DNA of 64,000 nt from Paenibacillus lignilyticus (lineage in GTDB: Bacteria; Bacillota; Bacilli; Paenibacillales; Paenibacillaceae), in contig NZ_JAGKSP010000002.1 in the NCBI RefSeq assembly GCF_017942085.1, forward strand, positions 744,001 to 808,000. Reading direction: 5' to 3'. Position numbers and translations under genes: made by a program. The number at the start of each line of letters is the position of its first letter. Within the stretch, counting starts at the first letter, position 1. Shown piece by piece: positions 7,923 to 15,871 of the stretch. The notes beneath the pieces were generated by a model that was not told the DNA's origin, ran no database searches, and saw nothing but the letters and a program-made list of their open reading frames with translations.

Positions 7923-9155
7923 ATGACACAACCGGGAATGGTTATTATCGGCGCCGGCGAGGCCGGTGCAAACGCGGCAATGGAGCTGCGTAATCAAGGC
8001 TACGCGGGCAGCATTACGCTGATCGGCAAAGAAAATCGGACGCCTTACGAGCGTCCGCCGCTATCGAAGAGCGTCCTGCTCGAAGAAGAAGCGCCGGCTC
8101 CGACATTCATGCTGGATGCGGCTAAGCTCGAAGAGCTAAATATTCAGCTGCTGTCGGATAGCCATGTAACGAGCATCGATCGCGATGCACACCGGATTCT
8201 GCTGGCAGACGGAAGAGAGCTTTCCTATGAGAAGCTGCTGCTTGCAACCGGTGCAAGCCCGCGTAGGCTGAACATGGAAGGCTCCGACACATCCGGCGCG
8301 CTGTACCTTCGTACATTCTCCGATGCGCTTGCGATTCGTTCGCGGCTGCACCCGGGGAAACATATCGTCATCGTCGGCGGCGGCTTCATCGGCCTCGAAG
8401 TTGCGGCGAGCGCTCGCGAGCGCGGCTGCGACGTTACTCTGCTTGAAGTAGGACCGCGCATTCTGACGCGCGGCGTACCGGAAGAAATTGCGAATGTCGT
8501 GGAAGCAAGACATCGCGAAGCCGGCGTTACGTTCAAGATCGGCACGGCAATCAGCCGCATCACGAACGATAACGGCTCGCAAATTATCGAAATGGCCGAT
8601 GGCACTGTCATTCGCTGCGACGCCCTTATCATCGGCATCGGAGCTGTGCCTGAGATTGCGCTTGCTGAAGGCTGCGGCCTTGCGATCGAGAATGGCATTC
8701 GTGCGGATGAGAAGCTCGCAACAAGCGACCCGGATATTTTTGCGGCCGGCGACTGCTGCTCCTTCCCGCTTGCGCTGTACGGCGGCACGCGCGTTCGTCT
8801 TGAATCCTGGCGCAATGCGCAGGATCAAGGCATCCATGCCGCGCAAAATATGCTCGGCGCGGATCAGCCGTATGAAGCGATTCCTTGGTTCTGGTCGGAT
8901 CAATACGACGAGTCGCTGCAGGTAGCAGGCCTTGTCGACTTCGGCAGCGCGAACAAGATCAAACGCGAATCGGCCGACAATGTTCATTTCTTCTTCCATC
9001 TGGCGGAAGACGGCACACTGGCAGCAGCCAGCGGCATCGGTCCCGGCATCGCCAAGGACATCCGTCTGGCGGAGATGCTCATCGAGCGCAAAGCCGTCAT
9101 CGACCCGGCCGTTCTCGCCAGCGCGAGCACGAAGCTGAAATCGCTGCTCAAATAA
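7923..9155 (+). CDS. FAD-dependent ferredoxin reductase (NAD(P)/FAD oxidoreductase)
   Basis: A 410-aa flavoprotein of the glutathione-reductase fold, matching the reductase components of aromatic-ring dioxygenase systems. Residues 5-30 hold the FAD-binding GxGxxG (IIGAGEAGANAAMEL), residues ~145-170 the NAD(P)H-binding motif (IVGGGFIGLEVAASARERG), and ~270 the second FAD motif (DIFAAGDCCSFP). The C-terminal ~85 residues are the reductase C-domain. It should pass electrons from NAD(P)H through FAD to the Rieske ferredoxin encoded immediately upstream. It is followed by an intrinsic terminator, so the operon holds only these two genes. Confidence 0.92.
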   Translation: MTQPGMVIIGAGEAGANAAMELRNQGYAGSITLIGKENRTPYERPPLSKSVLLEEEAPAPTFMLDAAKLEELNIQLLSDSHVTSIDRDAHRILLADGRELSYEKLLLATGASPRRLNMEGSDTSGALYLRTFSDALAIRSRLHPGKHIVIVGGGFIGLEVAASARERGCDVTLLEVGPRILTRGVPEEIANVVEARHREAGVTFKIGTAISRITNDNGSQIIEMADGTVIRCDALIIGIGAVPEIALAEGCGLAIENGIRADEKLATSDPDIFAAGDCCSFPLALYGGTRVRLESWRNAQDQGIHAAQNMLGADQPYEAIPWFWSDQYDESLQVAGLVDFGSANKIKRESADNVHFFFHLAEDGTLAAASGIGPGIAKDIRLAEMLIERKAVIDPAVLASASTKLKSLLK

Positions 9156-9161
9156 TGCAGA

Positions 9162-9204
9162 TCGCCCGCCATTATGCAGACATGCATATTGGCGGGCGAT
9201 TTTA
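9162..9204 (+). terminator. Intrinsic terminator of the ferredoxin/reductase operon
   Basis: TCGCCCGCC (9162-9170) pairs with GGCGGGCGA (9191-9199), with an inner ATGCA/TGCAT arm, followed by TTTTATT. It lies 6 bp after the reductase stop codon. Confidence 0.85.
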
Positions 9205-9244
9205 TTGTGCCGGTGTAAACAATCTCATGACTCGATGTGCGTTT

Positions 9245-9451
9245 TCACAAGAAAAAGTAATCACCAATCAGCATTACGACTCCTAATCCGAGGTTCGTCC
9301 ATCCCAGAACCTTGGAAAGCTTGCGCTCTTTCTCCATTTTCTTGATCCGATATTCCTTAATATCGAATTGCAGAATCAAAATGCCGGTTAACCAGAATAA
9401 GGGGATGGAGTAACCGATATAGCTAATGGCGACAAAGCCTCCACCGAACAT
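9245..9451 (-). CDS. Small two-helix membrane protein of a germination operon (CLC_0170-like)
   Basis: A 68-aa protein with two hydrophobic segments (SYIGYSIPLFWLTGILILQF and LGLGVVMLIGDYFF) separated by a basic loop (EYRIKKMEKERKLSK). It starts 12 nt after the GerC-type lipoprotein gene and has a GGGGGAG ribosome binding site, so it is the last gene of the germination operon. Small proteins of this size and topology accompany gerA-type operons in many spore formers; some are reported to modulate the receptor. No function is demonstrated for this one. Confidence 0.75.
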   Translation of the reverse strand: MFGGGFVAISYIGYSIPLFWLTGILILQFDIKEYRIKKMEKERKLSKVLGWTNLGLGVVMLIGDYFFL

Positions 9452-9463
9452 GACTTCTCCCCC

Positions 9464-10690
9464 TTATCTGGATTTCATGCCGACACGTCTTACATTAATT
9501 TGGACATCCAGGTCGAAATCGACTTCCTTGTACATCTCCTGCCAGCGCTCCTTCGTGCGAACCCTTGAATTCCAATATCCCGGCTTTTTCGCGCGCACAT
9601 ATTCGCCAAAACCGAAAATATCCGAGCCATCTGCTTGCGTTTGCCCGAGAAATTTTCTATAGATCTGAATCGCCTTCTCCTGCTCATCTTGTTCAATTCG
9701 CTTCAAAATACTCGAATCATCGATGGCAACTGCTTCGCTAAGCTTCTCTTCCACATTGATCTCAAGGGCGATATGGATGGTGAATCGGGGAAGCCCATTT
9801 ACAATGCGCACAACGATCTTCTTGTCTCGGTGCGTGATTGTCGTCATGACGTTCTTCTTCGGTCCGCCAAGATCGACAAAGATGCGGTAGCCAGCAGGAT
9901 TAATGCCCTTGATTCCCATGTAGGCTCCGATTTGACTCGCATTTGTATGGCCAACCATCTTATTGCCTTTAAAATAGGCCAGGCCGGCAATTTGGACGTT
10001 CTGTTCCTTACGAATAGCGACATAAGGCAGGAAACCTTCCTCGCCCAGCTTTACCGAGTTGCTCCAGAAATTACCGATGTAATCGGACGGGAACTTTCCC
10101 ATTCGAGTGCCTTCATCCAGCGTTGCCATTAAATAAAGCGTCGGCACTCGTTCCAACTTCGGCGCAGCCTTCATGAGCGCCTTCGCATTGCCTTCCGAAA
10201 TCATGAGCCAGGCCAATCGTCTAACCTCCGAATTACGGTGGAAGAAATCGTTGACGTTTTCAAGTCCTCTTCTCGCGACGCTCTCTGACACGACGATGAC
10301 GCGCAAATGTCCGAAGAACAGCCTGCTGGAGAGCTGTTGCTGCAAGTTCATCAACGCATCATCGACGGAGTGTCCCACTGAATCCAGCACCCAGAGTGTT
10401 TCCTGCGTGCCCGCGCCGCTGCTGCCCCCGCTTTCTCCCGGTCCCAGCGGAATCCGGCCAGGCAGGGCGATTTGAACCGTTACCCGAACCAAGTCCGTCT
10501 GAGGCGCTGTCTGCGTAACCTGGGACTCCCTCTCCTCCTGCGTTCGCTTGCCGGCTTCGTCAATCGATATCCCCAGTACGACGGCGCGTTCCTCGATTTC
10601 AAGCCGGTCCCAGCAGCCGCTTAGGAGCGGTACTGTCAGCACCATAACAAGCAAGGTCTTAACCGACCGGATCCAAGGGTTCTGGCTCAT
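9464..10690 (-). CDS. Ger(x)C family spore germination lipoprotein (C subunit)
   Basis: A 408-aa lipoprotein. The start at 10690 is used because it opens a lipoprotein signal (TLLVMVLTVPLLSGCWDRL, lipobox LSGC) with a GAGAGG 8 nt upstream; the longer frame adds 32 polar residues lying inside the previous gene. The three alpha/beta domains of GerC proteins follow, ending with the family-type tail (WQEMYKEVDFDLDVQINVRR). An acidic Gly/Ser-rich insert near residues 60-90 is not typical. It forms the outer-surface part of a nutrient receptor in the spore inner membrane, with the A and B subunits encoded immediately upstream, and overlaps the B gene by 32 nt. Confidence 0.93.
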   Translation of the reverse strand: MSQNPWIRSVKTLLVMVLTVPLLSGCWDRLEIEERAVVLGISIDEAGKRTQEERESQVTQTAPQTDLVRVTVQIALPGRIPLGPGESGGSSGAGTQETLWVLDSVGHSVDDALMNLQQQLSSRLFFGHLRVIVVSESVARRGLENVNDFFHRNSEVRRLAWLMISEGNAKALMKAAPKLERVPTLYLMATLDEGTRMGKFPSDYIGNFWSNSVKLGEEGFLPYVAIRKEQNVQIAGLAYFKGNKMVGHTNASQIGAYMGIKGINPAGYRIFVDLGGPKKNVMTTITHRDKKIVVRIVNGLPRFTIHIALEINVEEKLSEAVAIDDSSILKRIEQDEQEKAIQIYRKFLGQTQADGSDIFGFGEYVRAKKPGYWNSRVRTKERWQEMYKEVDFDLDVQINVRRVGMKSR

Positions 10691-11780
10691 TGCGCTCGCC
10701 TCTCTTCCTGCGAATGAGTGAGATGATGTACAGGAATGCCGGATATCCAATCGTGATAAACAAGCCGATTCGTCCGATGTCTTCAATAATTTGATACATT
10801 TGCAAAATATTTTGAGGAAGTATCGCCATTACGAAAACAAAAGGAAGAAAGAAGAAAGCAAACATGTTATGGTCCTTCAAACGAAACAGATAGCTGGTAA
10901 AGCGAATCATTAAATAATAACTGGAAAACAGCGTCGTAAATACCGCCGTTACCCAAACCGCCAGAAATGCTGCATCCAGCCGTTCCAAGATATTGGCCGG
11001 CAGCGAAGTAGCCTTTGCCAATTCCAGTGTCGGCCACAACAAATTACGGATTTCCTCGGCGCCGAATACACCTACCGCCGCAACGACGATCGCGACATAA
11101 AGACCGCCAGACACGACCATCGCTGCCAGACTTGCCTTCATCGATTTTTTCGGATTATGCATGCCGGGAATAATGATTGTCATGATGAAGGAGCCTTGAA
11201 ACAAGGAAGCAACAGTCAGAATACCAGGGAGCATATGAGCATGGTTATTTCCCCATATCGGTTGAAGATTGATAACGTCCGCATTTTTTAAGGAGAGCGC
11301 GATAATGAGCAGCGCAGGCCCAAGGAGAAACGGGAAATAGAACAGATGGATATAGGTGAAGGTCACCAGGTTGTTGCGCGTGGAAACGGCTGCAAGCAGC
11401 AGCATCACGATGACAGTCACCTCAAGTGGCGTATTCTTGAGTACGGAGGTGACGACAACCTCACCGAACTCGCGTGCGGCAAGTGAAGTCAGAACGGCGA
11501 AGAAGGCAATAATCATTAGACTTCCGACGGCGGCCAGCCATTTGCCTATGATAGCCTCGCTATACTCCACGAAGGATTGGTTCGGGAACCGCATACCCAA
11601 TATACTGATCAGCGCAAGCCCGATGAAACCAACCAAGGCGCCTAATAACGTAACAAGCGGCGCACCTGCGTCTGCCGCTCGCACTGCAAACAAAGGAAGC
11701 GGGAGCACGCCTACACCGATAATGGTGCTGACCAGAATGGCAGCTGACTGAATCGTTGTAATCGAACGGGTATTCTGCAT
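10659..11780 (-). CDS. GerAB/ArcD/ProY family spore germination permease (B subunit)
   Basis: A 373-aa integral membrane protein with about ten hydrophobic segments, of the amino acid-polyamine-organocation superfamily branch used by germinant receptors. The start IQSAAILVSTIIGVGVLPLP carries the characteristic first helix with GVGVLPLP. The B subunit binds the germinant (amino acid or sugar) in the transport-like pocket. It starts 3 nt after the A-subunit stop and overlaps the C-subunit gene, so the three are translated from one transcript made late in the forespore. The nutrient recognised cannot be deduced. Confidence 0.93.
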   Translation of the reverse strand: MQNTRSITTIQSAAILVSTIIGVGVLPLPLFAVRAADAGAPLVTLLGALVGFIGLALISILGMRFPNQSFVEYSEAIIGKWLAAVGSLMIIAFFAVLTSLAAREFGEVVVTSVLKNTPLEVTVIVMLLLAAVSTRNNLVTFTYIHLFYFPFLLGPALLIIALSLKNADVINLQPIWGNNHAHMLPGILTVASLFQGSFIMTIIIPGMHNPKKSMKASLAAMVVSGGLYVAIVVAAVGVFGAEEIRNLLWPTLELAKATSLPANILERLDAAFLAVWVTAVFTTLFSSYYLMIRFTSYLFRLKDHNMFAFFFLPFVFVMAILPQNILQMYQIIEDIGRIGLFITIGYPAFLYIISLIRRKRGERNEPEPLDPVG

Positions 11781-11783
11781 GCC

Positions 11784-13406
11784 TTATTGCTCCTCAACAG
11801 AAGGATTGAATTCACTGGGATCAAGCACATTCTTCGGCTGCTCCTCGGCTGAATTGCCGGTGGAGACCCGTTTCTTGTCCTGAGTATGCAAGGAGGCGGG
11901 CCGATCCGTCATCCATTTCAATGGGCTGCGAATGATGAGATCCCTCATCCCCTTGAAGTTTCCCGGAATAAGCGGGCTTAGGTAAGGGACACCGAAAGAC
12001 TTTAAGGACAGCAGATGATTGGCAATCAGGATGAGTCCAATCACGACCCCATACAGACCGAATATGCCCGCCATGATAATAAGAGGGAAGCGCAGCAGCC
12101 GCAAGGCGAGCGCGGCATTATAGGCCGGCGTTGCAAACGAACCGATCGTGGTCAGTGCAATAATGACAACCGTAATCGGGCTCGCGAAGCCGGCTGCTAC
12201 CGCAGCTTGGCCGACAACAAGAACACCGACTATCGACAGCGCTCCGCCCACCTGCTGCGGCAGCCGAATCGTCGCCTCCCTCAATACCTCCATCGAGATC
12301 TCGATGATGATGACCTCAACCATGGCTGGAAAAGGAACCCCCGCACGCCCACCGGCCACCGCTACCGCAAATTCCGTCGGAATCAACTCTGGATTGAAGG
12401 AGATGATGGAGACATAGATTGCAGGGAAAACCAGCGAGAAAACAAGCGCTACCAATCTCGCCAGCCGAATGGCGCTCATGAGCAGAAACCGTTCCGTATA
12501 GTCCTCGACGGTCTGATAGAACTGGCTGAACACCGTGGGAACGATGAGCGCTTGCGGCGATCCGTTCACTAGGATGGCTACCCTGCCTTCCAGCAAATTC
12601 GCGGCGACTTTGTCCGGACGCTCTGTATACTGTACTTGTGGAAACGGTGTTACGTGGTTATCCTCGATAAATTGTTCCAGGTAACCGGAATCCAGGACGG
12701 CATCGATATCGATTAAGGAGAGCCGGCGTTTCACTTCATCCACAAGCTCTGTGTTGGTGACCCCATCCAGGTAACATACAGACACCTTCGAGCGGCTTCT
12801 GCGACCGATCTCTAATGAATGAATCCGAAGCTCCGGCGTTTGGAGGCGGTACCGGATCAAGGCGATATTTTTCTCCAGCATCTCGATAAAGCCTTCGCGC
12901 GGACCGCGAATAACCTGCTCTGTTGCCGGCTGATCGACAGCGCGCTTCTCGACGCTGCTTGTGCTAATCGAGAAGGCTTCCTCCAATCCTTCGATGACCA
13001 AAGCGGTATCTCCGCGCAGGATGCACGAGATAAGTCCGGAAAGCTTTATTTCCGATTCAACGCCGCTGTGATATAGAACGTCATCGATCACGATATCACG
13101 CAAACTTTGTATGTCGACGCTCCTGCCTTCCAAGTGAGCAGGCAAGTGCATGAGCGGTTTTAAGATATGATTGTTTATCGTCGCGAGGTCTGACATCGTG
13201 CAATAGAAGAACAATACCGCATCATAGCGCCCGAACAGATGAAAGCGGCGCATGATAAAATCGCCGTCATCCTTCATAATGCTCTGCACGGCTTCGATAG
13301 CTTCCTCAAGGCTGCCTGAAAAGCCGACATCTAATTGGGCGTCCAATATGGGGGCTGACGCTTTCGTTATGTATCTCGATTTGCTTGTGCTCTGTGCCTG
13401 CTTCAT
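11784..13406 (-). CDS. GerA/GerKA-type spore germination protein (A subunit)
   Basis: A 540-aa A subunit. The N-terminal ~290 residues form the two soluble subdomains (with GRVAILVNGSPQALIVPT near residue 270). The C-terminal part has about five membrane helices, including the FNPELIPTEFAVAVAGGRAG and EVLREATIRLPQQVGGALS signatures. The last ~45 residues are polar. It is the first gene of a minus-strand A-B-C-small protein operon. GGAGAACG precedes the ATG. In the spore inner membrane A subunits oligomerise and conduct ions in response to germinant. Expression is expected from a sigma-G promoter, but I could not pick a convincing one in the 95 bp upstream. Confidence 0.94.
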   Translation of the reverse strand: MKQAQSTSKSRYITKASAPILDAQLDVGFSGSLEEAIEAVQSIMKDDGDFIMRRFHLFGRYDAVLFFYCTMSDLATINNHILKPLMHLPAHLEGRSVDIQSLRDIVIDDVLYHSGVESEIKLSGLISCILRGDTALVIEGLEEAFSISTSSVEKRAVDQPATEQVIRGPREGFIEMLEKNIALIRYRLQTPELRIHSLEIGRRSRSKVSVCYLDGVTNTELVDEVKRRLSLIDIDAVLDSGYLEQFIEDNHVTPFPQVQYTERPDKVAANLLEGRVAILVNGSPQALIVPTVFSQFYQTVEDYTERFLLMSAIRLARLVALVFSLVFPAIYVSIISFNPELIPTEFAVAVAGGRAGVPFPAMVEVIIIEISMEVLREATIRLPQQVGGALSIVGVLVVGQAAVAAGFASPITVVIIALTTIGSFATPAYNAALALRLLRFPLIIMAGIFGLYGVVIGLILIANHLLSLKSFGVPYLSPLIPGNFKGMRDLIIRSPLKWMTDRPASLHTQDKKRVSTGNSAEEQPKNVLDPSEFNPSVEEQ

Positions 13407-13495
13407 CGTTCTCCGCTGCCTACTCTCACCAGTCCAATGGATAATAGTAGTAATTTACCCTAAAATGTACAAGACTATTATGCAACAGGCTTAAA

Positions 13496-13538
13496 TCAAA
13501 AAGCGGCGGTGCAGATGATCAACCTCTGCATCGCCGCT
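13496..13538 (-). terminator. Intrinsic terminator of the ADP-ribosylglycohydrolase-fold gene
   Basis: AGCGGCGGTGCAGA (13502-13515) pairs with TCTGCATCGCCGCT (13525-13538), a long stem with one mismatch; on the minus strand it is followed by TTTTTGATTT. It lies 30 bp past the stop at 13568. Confidence 0.85.
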
Positions 13539-13567
13539 ATTCCTTAACTTACACATCCCACAACGTA

Positions 13568-15733
13568 CTATAGTCCCTTAACACGGAAAGCCGAATATTG
13601 CGTACGGCTGCCCTTATCGTTCGCGAAGCCTACCATGCCGTTTAAGTAAGGCGCAGCCTCGTCCTTATATCGAATCACAGTATCTCCATTAACGGTCACT
13701 TCGAAGTCGCTGCCAATTGCACTAATTCCCACCTCATACTCCTGACCGCAAGCCCATTCGAAGTCGACTCCTGCGAGCTCGCGATAGCCGTTCTCGTTCT
13801 TGTACAAGCGGAACGTATTCCCTTCGGAGAAACCTGCGGCATAAGAGCGAATACCGCCCTGCACGCGGAAGAGAACACGGTGTTCACTGCCGGATTGCGG
13901 GATGACCGAAGCTGCGTAGCGGTAATCCTTCCACTGCAGATCTCCCGTATAGCTCTCGGCAGACTCGCCATAATAGCTGCCGCACAGCTTACCTTCATCC
14001 AGCGTCCATAAGCCGCGCAAATAGGTGAGCTGGCTCACTTCAATATGCGTGCCGGTCCACTTCTCCAGACGTTCCTGCGCAAAGTCGATCGCGTAATCAG
14101 GCTCTCCGGCGAAGCGCATGTCGTCCACATAAGCGATCAGCGGTCCCCAGCCTCCTTCGGGAATCCATTCGATGCCTGCTTCAAGCAGACAGACATCATC
14201 CATTGCCGGGATCGAATAAGCAAGCTCCGTCCATTGCCCTGGAGTCAACGTCGTTTTCTCGCCGTAATGACGAACGTCGGCATTACGATCGCGTACGTAA
14301 AGCCTTACCTGGATCGATCTCTTCTCCGTCTTTGGCAGCATTACCTTCGCCGCAATCGACTGCCCCGGGTACAGATTCGGCGAGAAGCATGGATCGTAGC
14401 GGCTGTCGTTGAAATCCTCAGGCCGGTAATAGGTTTGTCGGTAAGCCCGATAGCCTTGTCCGCCGTGGGAACGATCGAATACGACTTTGAGCGAGCGCTC
14501 TCCGCTTGCCGCGGCTTCCGTCGTGTTCTCCACGAAGCTCGTGACATGATGGCTCCGGTCGTCCCAATCCGTCCGGAACGCATGCGTAGAGCCCGGAAAT
14601 TCAAAATGGAAATGCGACTGCTTGCCGTTCAATATCGGCTTCCATTTCTCTGCCGGTTCCGAACCAGCAATGCGATAGCCCAAATCGGCCACGTACTGGG
14701 CGCACCACGGCAAATCGATCGCGTTCAAGGAACCGATGACGCTTGAGCAGCAGAGGAAATCGTTGATTGGCTTGCGCCACGATGGATCGATGCCGTCCAA
14801 GCCGACCATCACGCCCATAATCGTACCCACGTTACCGACGTTGCAATCGGTGTCCCATCCGCACATATTGCATATATTAATCGCCTTGGAGTAATCGCCT
14901 CTGGAATATAGCAAAGATAAGACGATGACCGCGGAGTTCGGGATAATATGGCAGACGCCGGGATAGCGGTCATAACCGTAGTTGTCGAATACGAACTTGA
15001 AGCCATCCCGCCAATTTTCCGGATTTCGGTGATAGAACTCGATGACGTCTTTCGTCATCCGGGTATATTCGCAATCCTCAGGAATAACGTCCAAGCCTGC
15101 CTTGATAATCGCTTCGATATCCCGCTCCGCAAAAGCGGCTGCGATACAGGCCGCAATGAACATGCCTCCGTATTTACCGTTGCCGTCATGCGATACACTG
15201 GCGATTTTCTCCGCATAATGGGCAGCCAGTCTTGGGTTGCCAGGCGCGATCAATCCCCATGCGTCGATGAAAATTTGCCCGCCGATTTGCTCGGCGACAG
15301 CGCTTCCATTTAACGCCGTAGAGCCGGAACGCGGTGCCATGATACCGTTCTTCAAGTTCAGATACGCGGTATGCTCCGTGGATTTACCGTAGCCGCCCCA
15401 CCAATAGAAACCATGTCCGTCAGGCGCATAATTGAGCCAAGTCAGCCCCATCTGCTCTGCGGAGATGTCAGGCGTATGCGTATAATCCTCAAGCGCCCGC
15501 AGGAAGAACAGCGGGCCGTTCGTGTCGTCGTCAGCCGCGAAATTTTTGAATTGGTGCAAATAGCCGGTCATTTCCCCGAACGTACGCTCCAGCTGCTCGT
15601 ATGACCAGCCTTCGACGTTACCGCCATGGCGGACGCCGATCGTTTTCCCCACCCATCCCGCATATACGCGTTCCACATAATCCTCAGGCATTGTATGATT
15701 CACAAGAGCCGATCTTTCGGAATTCCCCATCAT
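13568..15733 (-). CDS. ADP-ribosylglycohydrolase-fold protein with C-terminal jelly-roll domain
   Basis: A 721-aa protein without signal peptide. Residues ~15-370 form an ADP-ribosylglycohydrolase (DraG/ARH) domain with the two metal-site motifs ADDDTNGPLFFL (D68-T71) and CGWDTDCNVGNVG (D294, D296). Residues ~385-540 look like a beta-sandwich, and ~545-721 a LamG/3-keto-disaccharide-hydrolase-like jelly roll. The ARH family removes ADP-ribose from proteins or nucleic acids, but several members sit in sugar operons, and this one lies directly after the kinase of a GH32/ABC system and shares its promoter box (15802-15871). It may therefore be a cytoplasmic glycosidase rather than a regulator of ADP-ribosylation. 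The exact reaction is unknown. Confidence 0.85.
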   Translation of the reverse strand: MMGNSERSALVNHTMPEDYVERVYAGWVGKTIGVRHGGNVEGWSYEQLERTFGEMTGYLHQFKNFAADDDTNGPLFFLRALEDYTHTPDISAEQMGLTWLNYAPDGHGFYWWGGYGKSTEHTAYLNLKNGIMAPRSGSTALNGSAVAEQIGGQIFIDAWGLIAPGNPRLAAHYAEKIASVSHDGNGKYGGMFIAACIAAAFAERDIEAIIKAGLDVIPEDCEYTRMTKDVIEFYHRNPENWRDGFKFVFDNYGYDRYPGVCHIIPNSAVIVLSLLYSRGDYSKAINICNMCGWDTDCNVGNVGTIMGVMVGLDGIDPSWRKPINDFLCCSSVIGSLNAIDLPWCAQYVADLGYRIAGSEPAEKWKPILNGKQSHFHFEFPGSTHAFRTDWDDRSHHVTSFVENTTEAAASGERSLKVVFDRSHGGQGYRAYRQTYYRPEDFNDSRYDPCFSPNLYPGQSIAAKVMLPKTEKRSIQVRLYVRDRNADVRHYGEKTTLTPGQWTELAYSIPAMDDVCLLEAGIEWIPEGGWGPLIAYVDDMRFAGEPDYAIDFAQERLEKWTGTHIEVSQLTYLRGLWTLDEGKLCGSYYGESAESYTGDLQWKDYRYAASVIPQSGSEHRVLFRVQGGIRSYAAGFSEGNTFRLYKNENGYRELAGVDFEWACGQEYEVGISAIGSDFEVTVNGDTVIRYKDEAAPYLNGMVGFANDKGSRTQYSAFRVKGL

Positions 15734-15801
15734 TCCCTTTCACACTCCGTTTTATCATTTTCCAATCCAGCCGTGTTGTCCGCACCAGAGGAATTGTCCT
15801 C

Positions 15802-15871
15802 ATCATACATCAGGGCACCCGCATCGAAATATCAAAATAAACGGACATTTGTGCTCGAAAACGTTCCTTTA
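15802..15871 (-). promoter_or_regulatory. Promoter with conserved activator box, copy 1 of 3
   Basis: Read on the minus strand: a -10 TATGAT (15807-15802), no proper -35, and upstream the block AATGTCCG, TTTGATATTTC and ACGTTTTC. The same blocks at nearly the same spacing occur before the LplB gene (23153-23220), and a weaker version before the GH32 gene. The start of the block at CACAAATG is 46 bp from the -10. It drives the ADP-ribosylglycohydrolase-fold gene. The YesN-type regulator at 17664 is the obvious candidate binder. Confidence 0.6.

Noticed and set aside
13407-13500. Sigma-G promoter for the first germination operon
   Set aside because: A CATAATA -10-like element is present on the minus strand but no matching -35 at proper spacing.
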